Positions 1-11,702 of a stretch of 64,000 bases of DNA are shown one piece after another. How positions within the stretch are numbered: the stretch's first letter is position 1; every line of letters starts with the position of its first letter. The notes below the pieces were generated by a model. That model ran no database searches. It had not been told where the DNA came from and saw only the letters and a list, made by a program, of their open reading frames with translations. Source of the stretch: Streptomyces roseifaciens (GTDB taxonomy: Bacteria; Actinomycetota; Actinomycetes; Streptomycetales; Streptomycetaceae); the NCBI RefSeq assembly GCF_001445655.1, contig NZ_LNBE01000004.1, forward strand, positions 2,925,218 through 2,989,217. The letters are read 5' to 3'. The position numbers and the translations under genes are program-made.

Positions 1-1
1 G

Positions 2-1114
<1,113 letters not shown>

Positions 1115-1128
1115 CGCAGGCCCGGCCC

Positions 1129-1148
1129 GGGCCGCCCCCGGGCGGCCC
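1129..1148. terminator. Hairpin between convergent genes
   Basis: Arms GGGCCGCCC (1129-1137) and GGGCGGCCC (1140-1148) form a 9-bp stem between the convergent esterase and ABC-transporter stop codons. No T-tract follows, which is normal for Streptomyces terminators. It could serve both strands. Confidence 0.55.
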
Positions 1149-1150
1149 CG

Positions 1151-3016
1151 TCAGGCCAGGCTGTCCCGCCAGGCCCGGTGCAGGTCCGCGAAGCGGCCCG
1201 TGCCCCCGGTCAGTTCGGCCGGGGAGCCGTCCTCCACGACGCGGCCGTCGGCCATCACCAGGACGCGGTCCGCGATCTCGACCGTCGACAGCCGGTGCGC
1301 GATGACCACCGCCGTACGGCCGCGCAGCACCGTGGTCATCGCACGCTGCACCGCCTGCTCGCCCGGGATGTCCAGCGAGGACGTGGCCTCGTCCAGGATG
1401 AGTACCGCCGGGTCGGCGAGCAGGGCCCGCGCGAAGGCCACCAGCTGGCGCTGTCCGGCGGAGATCCGGCCGCCGCGCTTGCGCACGTCGGTGTCGTAGC
1501 CGTCCGGCAGGGCCGTGATGAAGTCGTGGGCGCCGATCGCCTTCGCGGCCTGCTCGATCTCCTCCCGGCCGGCCCCGGGGCGGCCGATGGCGATGTTCTC
1601 CGCGACGGTGCCGGAGAACAGGAAGGCCTCCTGCGTCACCATCACCACACCGCGCCGCAGCTCCGGCACGGCGAGCGTGTCCAGCGGCACCCCGTCGAGG
1701 AGCACCCGGCCCTCGGTGGGGTCGTAGAAGCGGGCCAGGAGCTTGGCGAGGGTGGACTTGCCGGCCCCCGTCGAGCCGACCACCGCGACCGTCTGCCCGG
1801 CGTGCAGCGTCAGGTCGAAGCGGGGCAGCACCTCGCCGCCCGTGCGGTAGGCGAAGCGCACCCCCTCGAAGACGACCTCGCGGCCGGGCAGCCCCGCCCG
1901 CCGCTCCGGCAGCGCGCGCGGCTCGGCGGGCTCGGGCACGCCGGGCCGCTGGGCGAGCAGGCCCGCGATCTTCTCCAGCGAGGCCGCGGCCGACTGGTAG
2001 GAGTTGAGGAACATCGCCAGCTGGTCGATCGGGTCGTACAGTCGCCGCAGATAGAGCACCGCCGCCGCGAGCACGCCCAGCTCCAGGCCGTCGCCCGCCA
2101 CCCGGTAGGCGCCCCAGAGGACGACGGCGGCCAGCACCACGTTGGCCACGAGGCGGGAGAGGAAGACGTAGCGGGCCATCTCCAGCAGTGCCCGGGTGTT
2201 GGAGTGCCGGTGCCGGTCGTTGAGCTCCGCGAAGTGCGCGGCGTTGGCGCGCTCCCGGCGGAAGGCCTGGACCGGGCGGATGCCGTTCATGGTCTCGGTG
2301 AACTTCACGATCACCGAGGCGATGGCCGTGGAGCGCTCGTGGTAGACCGTGTGCGCGCGCCGCCGGTAGGAGCGCATCAGCAGCTGCAGCGGGACGAAGG
2401 AGAGGACGGCGACGGCGCCGATGCCCCAGTCCAGGTAGAGCAGGGTGGCCGAGATGTACACGACCGCCAGGCAGACCCCTATGAGCTCCTGCAGCCCTTC
2501 GTTGATCAGCTCGCGGATCGACTCGACGTCGGTGGTCGCGCGGGAGATGAGGCGCCCGGAGGTGTAGCGCTCGTGGAAGTCGACGCTGAGCGACTGGGCG
2601 TGGCGGAAGATCCGGCCGCGCAGGTCGAGGAGGACGTTCTGGCCGATGCGCGCGGACAGCCGGACGAAGACGTACTGCAGCAGGCCCGCGGCCAGGGCGC
2701 ACACCACGTACGCGGTGCCGACGGCGATCAGCGGGCCGTAGTCGTCGCGGCGGGCGGCCGGCACGGCCCGGTCGATGGCGAAGGCCACGAGGAGCGGCCC
2801 CGCCTGGACGGCCGCCTGCTGGAGCAGCATGACGAGGGCGGTGAGCCGGACGCGGCCGCGCGCCGGGGCGAGCAGCGAGCGCAGCAGGGCGCGCGAGGCG
2901 CCCTTGGGGGCGGGCAGGACGTCCTTGTCGAAGGAGTCGCCGTCCTCCGCGCCGCCCGCCGCGGGGCCGGTCCGCTCGTCGTCGGCTGCGGTGGGGTCGG
3001 GTGCGGTGGTGGTCAT
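1151..3016 (-). CDS. ABC exporter half-transporter, canonical ATPase subunit (membrane domain fused to ATPase)
   Basis: Type IV ABC exporter half-molecule of 621 residues, with a six-helix membrane domain (about residues 60-350) followed by an ATPase domain. Walker A is GSTGAGKST (Lys420), Walker B ends LILDE with the catalytic Glu543, and the signature is the degenerate ISAGQRQ. The ATG at 3016 overlaps the stop of the upstream gene by 4 bases (ATGA), so the two are translationally coupled. Together with the partner encoded at 3013-4860 it should form a heterodimer in the cytoplasmic membrane. The pairing of motifs is asymmetric: this subunit brings the catalytic Glu but a poor signature. 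The exported substrate cannot be told from sequence; lipids, drugs or peptides are all possible. The N-terminal 45 residues are hydrophilic and low in complexity. Confidence 0.92.
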   Translation of the reverse strand: MTTTAPDPTAADDERTGPAAGGAEDGDSFDKDVLPAPKGASRALLRSLLAPARGRVRLTALVMLLQQAAVQAGPLLVAFAIDRAVPAARRDDYGPLIAVGTAYVVCALAAGLLQYVFVRLSARIGQNVLLDLRGRIFRHAQSLSVDFHERYTSGRLISRATTDVESIRELINEGLQELIGVCLAVVYISATLLYLDWGIGAVAVLSFVPLQLLMRSYRRRAHTVYHERSTAIASVIVKFTETMNGIRPVQAFRRERANAAHFAELNDRHRHSNTRALLEMARYVFLSRLVANVVLAAVVLWGAYRVAGDGLELGVLAAAVLYLRRLYDPIDQLAMFLNSYQSAAASLEKIAGLLAQRPGVPEPAEPRALPERRAGLPGREVVFEGVRFAYRTGGEVLPRFDLTLHAGQTVAVVGSTGAGKSTLAKLLARFYDPTEGRVLLDGVPLDTLAVPELRRGVVMVTQEAFLFSGTVAENIAIGRPGAGREEIEQAAKAIGAHDFITALPDGYDTDVRKRGGRISAGQRQLVAFARALLADPAVLILDEATSSLDIPGEQAVQRAMTTVLRGRTAVVIAHRLSTVEIADRVLVMADGRVVEDGSPAELTGGTGRFADLHRAWRDSLA

Positions 3017-4860
3017 CGCCGGCCTCCCTCGTGCCGTGCGTACGTCCGGTCCGCCGCGGCACTCCGGTCCTCGTCGCCCGCCATGAGCGAGGCGTACTCC
3101 CGGCTGGTGCGCAGCAGTTCGTGGTGGGTGCCGACGGCGGTGATGCGCCCTCCGGAGAGCAGGGCCACGCGGTCGGCCAGCAGGACCGTGGAGGGGCGGT
3201 GGGCGACGACGAGGGCGGTCGTGGTGGCCAGCACCTCGCGCAGGGCCGCCTCGACCAGGGCCTCGGTGTGCACGTCGAGCGCGGAGAGCGGGTCGTCCAG
3301 GATGAGGAAGCGCGGGTCGCCGACGACGGCGCGGGCCAGCGCGAGCCGCTGGCGCTGCCCGCCGGACAGGCTCAGGCCCTGCTCGCCGACCTGGGTGCCG
3401 GTGCCCTCGGGGAGGGAGTGCACGAAGCCGGCCTGGGCGACCTCCAGGGCGCGGTCCAGATCGGCCTCCCGGCCGGCGTCGGCGCCCATCAGGACGTTCT
3501 CCCCGACGCTCGCGGAGAACAGCGTCGGGTCCTCGAACGCCACGGAGACCAGCTCGCGCAGGCGCTCGCGCGGCATGGCGGCGATGTCCTCGCCGTCCAG
3601 CGTGATCCGGCCGGACGTCGCCTCGTGGAGCCGGGGTATGAGGGCGGTCAGCGTGGTCTTGCCGCTGCCCGTGGTGCCGACGAGGGCCATCGTCTCGCCG
3701 GGCCGGATGTGCAGGTCGACGCCGTGCAGGACGGGCGGGGCGTCCGCGGGGGCGTCGGGGTAGCGGAACCCGACGCCCTCCAGGCGCAGCCCGCCGCGCT
3801 CGCCCTCCGGGCGCGGGGAGGAGACCGCGCCGGCCTTGCCGGAGGCGGCCCGGTCGGCGGGGGCCGGGACGTCCATGACCTCGAAGTAGCGGTCGGCGGC
3901 CGTGGCGGACTCGTTGGCGATCGCGATCAGGAAGCCGAAGGACTCCACAGGCCAGCGCAGCGCCAGCGCCGTCGACAGGAACGCCACCAGGGTGCCGGCC
4001 GAGAGCTCGCCGTCGGCGACCTGCAGCACGCCGAGGACGAGCGCCGCGCCGATCGCCAGCTCCGGCAGGCTCATGATGACCGCCCAGAGCATCCCCAGCA
4101 GGTGCGCCTTGCCCAGCTCGGTGCCGCGCAGCCGGCCGGAGAGGGCGTCGAAGGCCCGCTCCTGGCCGCGGTGCCGGCCGAAGCCCTTGATGATGCGGAT
4201 GCCGAGGACGCTCTCCTCGACGATCGTGGCGAGGTCGCCGGACTGGTCCTGCGCGGTGCGCGCGGCCCGGGAGTAGCGCTCCTCGAAATACGCGCAGAGG
4301 ATCACCAGCGGCGCCACCGGGGCGAGCAGCACCAGCCCCAGCGTCCACTCCTGCACCAGCAGGACGACGAAGCCCACCAGGATCGTCACGCCGTTGACCA
4401 GAAGGAACGTCAGCGGGAAGGCCAGGAAGATGCGCAGCAGCATCAGGTCCGTCGTGCCCCGCGAGAGCAACTGCCCCGAGGGCCAGCGGTCGTGGAAGGA
4501 GACCGGCAGCCGCTGCAGGTGCCCGTAGAGGTCCGCCCGCATGTCCGCCTCGACCTTCGCCAGCGGTCGCGCCACGAGGAAGCGGCGCAGCGCGAAGAGC
4601 GACGCCTCCACCACGCCGAGCACGAGCACCAGCGCGCCGCCCAGCCACACCCCCGAGGGGTCCTTGCCGGCGACCGGGCCGTCCACGATCCACTTGAGCG
4701 CGAGCGGAATGACGAGGCTGGCGCAGGACGCGACGACGGTCACGGCGGCGCCGGCGATCATCGTGTTGCGCACCGGCCGCACGTAGGGCCACAGGCGCAG
4801 CAGCGAACGGACGGCGGACCGTCTCCCGGGCGGGCTGGGGGCTTCAGAGGTATCGGTCAT
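3013..4860 (-). CDS. ABC exporter half-transporter, degenerate-site subunit
   Basis: First gene of the two-gene exporter, 615 residues, with membrane helices from about residue 30 to 310 and an ATPase domain to the end. Walker A is GTTGSGKTT (Lys401), the signature LSGGQRQ is perfect, and Walker B reads LILDDP, so the catalytic Glu is replaced by Asp523. In heterodimeric exporters (TM287/288, BmrCD type) exactly one subunit carries such a change and forms the non-hydrolysing site. ATG at 4860 was chosen; a GTG lies immediately before it at 4863 and cannot be excluded. The gene follows glgX by only 34 bp on the same strand, so it may be read from that transcript, although no functional link is evident. 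Confidence 0.92.
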   Translation of the reverse strand: MTDTSEAPSPPGRRSAVRSLLRLWPYVRPVRNTMIAGAAVTVVASCASLVIPLALKWIVDGPVAGKDPSGVWLGGALVLVLGVVEASLFALRRFLVARPLAKVEADMRADLYGHLQRLPVSFHDRWPSGQLLSRGTTDLMLLRIFLAFPLTFLLVNGVTILVGFVVLLVQEWTLGLVLLAPVAPLVILCAYFEERYSRAARTAQDQSGDLATIVEESVLGIRIIKGFGRHRGQERAFDALSGRLRGTELGKAHLLGMLWAVIMSLPELAIGAALVLGVLQVADGELSAGTLVAFLSTALALRWPVESFGFLIAIANESATAADRYFEVMDVPAPADRAASGKAGAVSSPRPEGERGGLRLEGVGFRYPDAPADAPPVLHGVDLHIRPGETMALVGTTGSGKTTLTALIPRLHEATSGRITLDGEDIAAMPRERLRELVSVAFEDPTLFSASVGENVLMGADAGREADLDRALEVAQAGFVHSLPEGTGTQVGEQGLSLSGGQRQRLALARAVVGDPRFLILDDPLSALDVHTEALVEAALREVLATTTALVVAHRPSTVLLADRVALLSGGRITAVGTHHELLRTSREYASLMAGDEDRSAAADRTYARHEGGRR

Positions 4861-4894
4861 CACGACCGAGAGTACGGTTCACCACTGACACCGC

Positions 4895-7300
<2,406 letters not shown>

Positions 7301-7699
7301 GTCTTCGCCTCCGGCGGCTCGCGGGCAGCGCGCCGGGCGCCCGGCGTCCCGTGCCGGGCGGCGGCGGTTCCGTCCTTGCCCCCAGTTCTGCCCAGAACCA
7401 CGCGTGCGCTCACACGGGTGATCGGGCGCCGGGCCGGGCGGCACAGGGGTCTGCCCGCCTGCGGGCAGCGGCCCGCCCCCGGGCCGGAGCACGCGGGTGG
7501 CCGGATTATGATGCTCACCTTCAGCCACGGGGATCACCCTCGCCGCATGTCTCGTACCACCGTTCCCATTTGGGACCGAACGGTGACATTCCACGGGACG
7601 GCGGCGCAGGAGCCCCTGTGGTTATCTATCGCCAGCGCGTGAGCCGCGCTTTCGGGGGCGCCGCGTGGCCGCGGGCCGTGCGAGGGGAGAACACCGATT
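7301..7699. other. Divergent intergenic region glgX / L,D-transpeptidase
   Basis: No convincing gene. The half near glgX is very GC-rich with short self-complementary stretches; the half near the transpeptidase holds a nested palindrome at 7560-7583 and a TATCTA-like -10 candidate near 7624. Promoters for both flanking genes must lie here, but I could not fix a -35/-10 pair. Confidence 0.5.
7560..7583. promoter_or_regulatory. Nested inverted repeat, possible operator
   Basis: Outer arms CCGTTC (7560-7565) and GAACGG (7578-7583) enclose a second palindrome, CCCATTTGGG. It lies about 120 bp upstream of the L,D-transpeptidase start and 260 bp from glgX. No regulator is known to me for this pattern; the call rests on symmetry only. 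Confidence 0.3.
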
Positions 7700-8947
7700 T
7701 TGAACGTGCAGCTGATACCGAGAGGGCGCGCAGCCCGGCGCAGGGGTCTGTTCGCGCTGCTCCTCGGCGCGCTGATGCTGCTGGTCACGGCCTGTGGCGG
7801 CGGTGACGACGACGGGAAGAAGAGCGGCGCCAAGAAGGTTCCGGACGGCCCGTCGGAAGCCGTCGTCTCCATCGCGCCGGAGGACGGCGCGAAGGACGTC
7901 GCGACGGCCGGTGCGCTCAAGGTCACCGCCCAGAAGGGCAAGCTGACCTCCGTCAAGGTCGCCGACGCCAAGGGCCGTACGGTCGAGGGCAGGATCACCG
8001 ACGACGGTGCGGCCTGGGAGCCCACCGCCCACCTCGGTGCGTCCGGCAAGTACACGGTCGACGCCCTGGCCAAGGACGACGACGGCCGCCCGTCGGCCAA
8101 GCACGCGTCGTTCACGACGCTCACCCCGCAGAACACCTTCGTCGGCTACTTCACGCCGGAGGACGGCAGCACGGTCGGCGTGGGCATGCCCGTATCGGTC
8201 ACTTTCAGCCGCGGCATCACCGACCCCAAGGCCGTCGAGCGCGCCATCAAGGTGAAGACCGAGCCGGCCGTCGAGGTCAAGGGCCACTGGTTCGGCAACG
8301 ACCGCATCGACTTCCGGCCCGAGCAGTACTGGAAGGCCGGCACCAAGGTGACGGTCGACCTGAACCTCGACGGCGTCCAGGGCCGCCAGGGCGTGTACGG
8401 CTCGCAGTCCAAGACCGTGAAGTTCACGGTCGGCCGCAGCCAGGTCAGCACGGTCGACGCCAAGTCCCACCAGATGACGGTCGAGCGGGACGGCAAGGTC
8501 GTCAGGACCATCCCGATATCCGCCGGCGCCCCCGCCAACCCCACGTACAACGGCCAGATGGTCATCAGCGAGAAGCACGAGGTGACGCGCATGAACGGCG
8601 CCACCGTGGGCTTCACCAAGGGCGACGGCAAGGGCGAGTACGACATCCCGGACGTGCCGCACGCGATGCGCCTGTCCACCTCCGGCACCTTCCTGCACGG
8701 CAACTACTGGTCCGGCTCCTCGACCTTCGGCGCGGAGAACGCGAGCCACGGCTGCGTGGGCCTGGAGGACCAGCGCGGCGGCGGCGACCCGAACACGCCG
8801 GCGGCCTGGTTCTACAAGAACTCCCTCATCGGTGACGTCGTGGTCGTCAAGAACTCCGACGACAAGACGATCAAGCCGGACAACGGGCTCAACGGCTGGA
8901 ACATGCCGTGGTCCGAGTGGGGCAAGAGCACCCCCCAGGCCGGCTGA
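7700..8947 (+). CDS. L,D-transpeptidase lipoprotein (Ig-like plus YkuD domains)
   Basis: Peptidoglycan cross-linking enzyme that makes 3-3 (mDap-mDap) bonds outside the membrane. It is 415 residues from a TTG at 7700, which has GGGGAGA about ten bases upstream. A basic N-terminus and hydrophobic stretch lead to a lipobox (LVTAC), so the mature protein is a lipoprotein followed by a charged Lys/Gly/Asp linker. Bacterial Ig-like domains occupy roughly residues 50-245, and the YkuD catalytic domain follows. The catalytic block shows LHGNYW, then SHGCVGL with His350 and nucleophile Cys352, matching the HX(n)SHGC pattern. The domain layout matches actinobacterial LdtMt2-type enzymes. Streptomyces carry several paralogues, so no symbol is given. 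It appears monocistronic, ending at a strong hairpin. Confidence 0.93.
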   Translation: MNVQLIPRGRAARRRGLFALLLGALMLLVTACGGGDDDGKKSGAKKVPDGPSEAVVSIAPEDGAKDVATAGALKVTAQKGKLTSVKVADAKGRTVEGRITDDGAAWEPTAHLGASGKYTVDALAKDDDGRPSAKHASFTTLTPQNTFVGYFTPEDGSTVGVGMPVSVTFSRGITDPKAVERAIKVKTEPAVEVKGHWFGNDRIDFRPEQYWKAGTKVTVDLNLDGVQGRQGVYGSQSKTVKFTVGRSQVSTVDAKSHQMTVERDGKVVRTIPISAGAPANPTYNGQMVISEKHEVTRMNGATVGFTKGDGKGEYDIPDVPHAMRLSTSGTFLHGNYWSGSSTFGAENASHGCVGLEDQRGGGDPNTPAAWFYKNSLIGDVVVVKNSDDKTIKPDNGLNGWNMPWSEWGKSTPQAG

Positions 8948-8967
8948 CGGCCCCTCGCACACGCCCT

Positions 8968-9005
8968 GCGGCCCGGAACACTCGCGACCGAGTGTTCCGG
9001 GCCGC
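8968..9005 (+). terminator. Strong intrinsic-type terminator
   Basis: A perfect 17-bp stem (8968-8984 with 8989-9005) and CGAC loop lie 21 bases after the L,D-transpeptidase stop codon. There is no T-tract, as is usual in this genus. Confidence 0.85.
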
Positions 9006-9065
9006 CCGGCGTTCGGGGCCCGATCGGGGGGAGCCGTCGAACCCCCGTGTCACTAACCTGGTGCC

Positions 9066-9833
9066 ATGACTGTGCATCTTGAGGTTGCCGAGGGCGTCGG
9101 AACCATCCGCCTGGACCGTCCGCCGATGAACGCGCTCGACATCGCCGCCCAGGACCGGATCCGCGAGCTCGCCGAGGAGGCGACGCGCCGCGAGGACGTG
9201 CGGGCCGTCGTGCTGTGGGGCGGGGAGAAGGTGTTCGCCGCAGGGGCGGACATCAAGGAGATGCAGAAGATGGACCACGCCGCGATGGTGGCGCGCTCCC
9301 GCGGCCTGCAGGACTCCTTCACCGCCGTCGCCCGCATCCCCAAGCCCGTCGTCGCCGCCGTCACCGGCTACGCCCTCGGCGGCGGCTGCGAGCTGGCGCT
9401 CTGCGCCGACTTCCGCATCGCCGCCGACAACGCCAAGCTCGGCCAGCCCGAGATCCTGCTCGGCCTGATCCCCGGCGCGGGCGGCACCCAGCGCCTGGCG
9501 CGGCTGATCGGCCCGTCCAAGGCCAAGGACCTCATCTTCACCGGCCGTATGGTCAAGGCCGACGAGGCGCTCGCGCTCGGCCTGGTCGACCGTGTCGCGC
9601 CCGCCGCCGAGGTGTACGAGCAGGCGCACGCGTGGGCGGCCCGGCTCGCCGCGGGCCCCGCGCTCGCGCTGCGCGCCGCGAAGGAGTCCGTGGACGCCGG
9701 TCTGGAGACCGACATCGACACCGGCCTCGCCATCGAACGGAACTGGTTTGCGGGCCTGTTCGCGACCGAGGACCGGGAGATCGGCATGCGCAGCTTCGTC
9801 GAGGACGGGCCGGGCAAGGCCAAGTTCGTCTGA
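9066..9833 (+). CDS. Enoyl-CoA hydratase / crotonase family
   Basis: Crotonase-fold enzyme that adds water across the double bond of 2-enoyl-CoA in fatty-acid or amino-acid side-chain breakdown; cytoplasmic trimer or hexamer by family. It is 255 residues, the usual length. The CoA/oxyanion segment AAGADIKEM, the first catalytic Glu in GYALGGGCELALCADF, and the second in PEILLGLIPGAGGTQRL are all present, so a true hydratase is more likely than an isomerase or hydrolase paralogue. The ATG at 9066 begins MTVHLEV. The gene stands alone between two hairpins, with no other beta-oxidation gene nearby, so substrate range cannot be inferred from context. Confidence 0.93.
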   Translation: MTVHLEVAEGVGTIRLDRPPMNALDIAAQDRIRELAEEATRREDVRAVVLWGGEKVFAAGADIKEMQKMDHAAMVARSRGLQDSFTAVARIPKPVVAAVTGYALGGGCELALCADFRIAADNAKLGQPEILLGLIPGAGGTQRLARLIGPSKAKDLIFTGRMVKADEALALGLVDRVAPAAEVYEQAHAWAARLAAGPALALRAAKESVDAGLETDIDTGLAIERNWFAGLFATEDREIGMRSFVEDGPGKAKFV

Positions 9834-10147
9834 CGTGCGGCCGGTTGGCGGCGGTCCCGGAGCGGGCCGCCGCCGCCCTCCGGCGTTGACGCACGGTCGT
9901 GCCGGCGTCCACCCCGGGGTGCCTCTTGTGGGGGAATCACGCGCAGTACGCGACCGCGTGGAACCGCCGTTCCGGCCGTTTCGGGCGATCTTTCCGGCCC
10001 CTCTGGTCGCCGCAGGTCAGTCTGGGTTTCCGGGCCGATTTCCTGCCCTTGGCATATGTCGTCGCAGGGGCTCGGAGGGGGTCGTTCCGGTCAGGTGAAT
10101 CCCTACGTTCCAGCCCCGGCCGTGCTTGCGGCGGCCATGATGGGGGC
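9834..10147. other. Intergenic region after enoyl-CoA hydratase
   Basis: Besides the hairpin at 9847-9874 I see no gene here. A TTGACG at about 9886 has no matching -10 at the usual distance. The stretch 9940-10100 is slightly poorer in GC than neighbouring genes and may hold the promoter of the next gene. Confidence 0.5.
9847..9874 (+). terminator. Hairpin after enoyl-CoA hydratase
   Basis: GGCGGCGG (9847-9854) pairs with CCGCCGCC (9867-9874); an inner CCCG/CGGG stem with a GAG loop extends it, with one bulged T. It lies 14 bases after the stop codon. Confidence 0.6.
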
Positions 10148-10651
10148 ATGGCGGGCCTGGAAGGAACGGAGCAGCCACGGCAGCGAGCCGGCACGGCCGC
10201 TGTGCGCTGGTCGCCGACCGTGGAGGATGAGCTGGCGCTCAAAGCGCTCGATCTGTTCGGCAACCCCACACAGGGCGAGGTGCGCCTGCCCTCCCGCCCC
10301 GAGTCGGCCGTCGCGGCCCGCCGGCTGACCCAGTCGGTGGTCCTGCGCCAGTGGGGCCTCTCGGGCCAACTCACCGAGCACGCCGTCCTGCTGGTCTCCG
10401 AGCTCGTCGGCAACGCCGTCCGCCACACCGGCGCGCGCTACTTCGGCCTGCGGATGCTGCGCCGGCGGGGCTGGCTCCGCATAGAGGTCCGCGACCCCTC
10501 GCGGGGGCTGCCCTGCCTGATGCCCGTGCACGAGCTCGACGTCACGGGCCGGGGGCTCTTTCTCGTCGACAAGCTCTCGGACCGCTGGGGGGTGGACCTG
10601 CTGGCGCGCGGCAAGACCACCTGGTTCGAGATGCGGGTCGCCGACCGCTGA
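10148..10651 (+). CDS. ATP-binding regulatory protein of the HATPase_c_2 (anti-sigma factor kinase-like) family
   Basis: 167-residue protein with a single GHKL-type ATPase domain of the RsbW/SpoIIAB class, abundant in Streptomyces. An N-terminal lead of about 45 residues is followed by an N-box helix, HAVLLVSELVGNAVRHTG, then a beta stretch with IEVRDPSRGLP (G1 box) and GRGLFLVDKLSDRWGV (G2 box), and a closing KTTWFEMRV strand. In RsbW-type proteins this domain binds ATP and phosphorylates anti-anti-sigma factors, but many Streptomyces members have no known partner, and no sigma factor or STAS protein is next to it. The ATG at 10148 was chosen; an in-frame lead upstream is non-conserved. It ends at a good terminator. 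Confidence 0.85.
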   Translation: MAGLEGTEQPRQRAGTAAVRWSPTVEDELALKALDLFGNPTQGEVRLPSRPESAVAARRLTQSVVLRQWGLSGQLTEHAVLLVSELVGNAVRHTGARYFGLRMLRRRGWLRIEVRDPSRGLPCLMPVHELDVTGRGLFLVDKLSDRWGVDLLARGKTTWFEMRVADR

Positions 10652-10674
10652 GGCACGGCACGGCCTGGACACAA

Positions 10675-10722
10675 CGAAGAGGCCCCCATCCGTCGGCATG
10701 CGACGGGCCGGGGGCCTCTTCG
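10675..10722 (+). terminator. Terminator of the HATPase-type gene
   Basis: CGAAGAGGCCCCC (10675-10687) pairs with GGGGGCCTCTTCG (10710-10722), and an inner CCGTCG/CGACGG stem closes the loop. A 13-bp perfect outer stem 23 bases after the stop codon. Confidence 0.85.
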
Positions 10723-11036
10723 GGCGCCGCGGAGAATGGGGTGTGTTCCGCGGCGGATGACGACCTGGCTCGGGTCAATGAGGGTCGTGGCTTCCGACTA
10801 TGGCAGACGGGGTGCGTTCCAGCCAAAACGGCTATTTGTTCAATTCGGGCAAGGCTGCCTATTTCTCTCCGCAATCAAAGGTGAGGTGGGCCACGTGCCT
10901 TGAATTCTTCGAATGGATCAGCGGAAGCACTTATTTTTATGCGGAATTACACAGAGTGAGATCTGGCCGTGATCAGCCTGATCGAAAGGGCGGCTAATCT
11001 GTGCCGGTCATACCAGCACACCAAGGGGAGGCTCAC
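10723..11036. promoter_or_regulatory. AT-rich upstream region of the EF-hand gene
   Basis: About 260 bases (10780-11010) are strikingly poor in G+C for this chromosome, with runs such as TTATTTTTATG and TTGAATTCTTCGAATGG. No frame here looks coding: the only open stretch (10800-10997) has no ribosome site and none of the third-position GC bias seen elsewhere. The region most likely carries the promoter and regulator sites of the calcium-binding protein; TAATCT near 10995 is a candidate -10. Such AT-rich tracts are typical targets of the nucleoid protein Lsr2. Confidence 0.55.
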
Positions 11037-11252
11037 ATGGCTGACATGGAGAGCGCACGCGAGACGTTCGCCAAGTTCGACATCGACGGGGACGGCTTCA
11101 TCACGGCCGCCGAGTACAAGAAGGCCATGGCGCAGCTCGGCGACCACTTCGTCACCGAGACCGTCGCCCAGTCGATCATCGACTCCAAGGACGGCAACGG
11201 CGACCGCCTGCTGTCCTTCGAGGAGTTCTGGAACTCCGTCAACAAGGGCTGA
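11037..11252 (+). CDS. Small EF-hand calcium-binding protein
   Basis: 71-residue acidic, soluble protein made of two EF-hands. Loop 1 is DIDGDGFITAAE (about residues 15-26) and is canonical at positions 1, 3, 5, 6 and 12. Loop 2 is DGNGDRLLSFEE (about residues 52-63), with good ligands at 1, 3, 5 and 12 but Arg instead of Gly at position 6. It resembles the small Cab proteins of Streptomyces, some of which affect aerial hyphae and spore germination through calcium; whether this one does is inference. The start at 11037 has AAGGGGAGG upstream. The AT-rich leader and the terminator at 11288 make it a single-gene unit. Confidence 0.93.
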   Translation: MADMESARETFAKFDIDGDGFITAAEYKKAMAQLGDHFVTETVAQSIIDSKDGNGDRLLSFEEFWNSVNKG

Positions 11253-11287
11253 CCCGCACGGAACGGCCGACCCTCGTGGAAGGCCGG

Positions 11288-11313
11288 CCCGGGCCGCGCC
11301 GTCGCGGCCCGGG
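11288..11313. terminator. Bidirectional hairpin
   Basis: A perfect 11-bp stem (11288-11298 with 11303-11313) and CCGT loop sit between the EF-hand gene and the convergent gene at 11314. Confidence 0.8.
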
Positions 11314-11625
11314 TCAGCGCCAGCCGCGCCGCTGCGCCCCGGCCCGGCGCCGCCGGTCGTTGCACAGCAGGCACCGGCCCCAGCCCGGCGGCAGGGGATC
11401 GGTCTTGTCCCCGTACAGCGGGTCCACGGGGCCCTTCGGGTGCTCCGAGCAGCCCGTGGCCGCCAGGCCGCCGCCCAGGGCGTTCGCCGCGGTCAGCGCT
11501 CTGCGCAGGGCGTCCACCAGCTGCTCGGCCTCATGGGGCGCGGGTGCGGCGGCGTCGAGGGAGAAGGCGATGTCCGAGGCGGTGGTGAGCGCGCTCTGGA
11601 GTTCGCGCAGGTCTGCGTAACTCAT
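11314..11625 (-). CDS. Conserved hypothetical protein with C-terminal Cys pair
   Basis: 103-residue soluble protein that I recognise only as a streptomycete hypothetical. The N-terminal two thirds is predicted helical (MSYADLRELQSALTTA onward), with a Gly/Ala-rich hinge; the C-terminal third holds a Cys-His (CSEH) and a CLLC pair close to a very basic tail (NDRRRRAG), which might bind a metal. The start ATG at 11625 was chosen over an in-frame GTG 30 bases upstream because the upstream residues look non-coding. It diverges from cutA with about 77 bases between the starts. Confidence 0.65.
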   Translation of the reverse strand: MSYADLRELQSALTTASDIAFSLDAAAPAPHEAEQLVDALRRALTAANALGGGLAATGCSEHPKGPVDPLYGDKTDPLPPGWGRCLLCNDRRRRAGAQRRGWR

Positions 11626-11702
11626 GTCCGTGAGCGTAACGGCCGCCACTGACAACCCCGTCCCGCCGCCCGTCGCACAAGGCCCTGCGGTACGGTCGCG
11701 CC

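Noticed and set aside
1178..3763. Long open frame antisense to the ABC-transporter genes
   Set aside because: High GC leaves antisense frames open; no domain sense, no ribosome site and third-position bias favours the minus strand.
1151..4792. A single 1213-codon minus-strand frame across both ABC genes
   Set aside because: The first part is out of frame with the true upstream protein; real genes overlap by only 4 bases as ATGA.
9886..9891. TTGACG as a promoter for the HATPase-type gene
   Set aside because: No -10 at 16-19 bases and the gene start is more than 250 bases away.
10800..10997. 65-codon open frame in the AT-rich region
   Set aside because: No ribosome site, codon use unlike other genes and no recognisable motif; judged non-coding.
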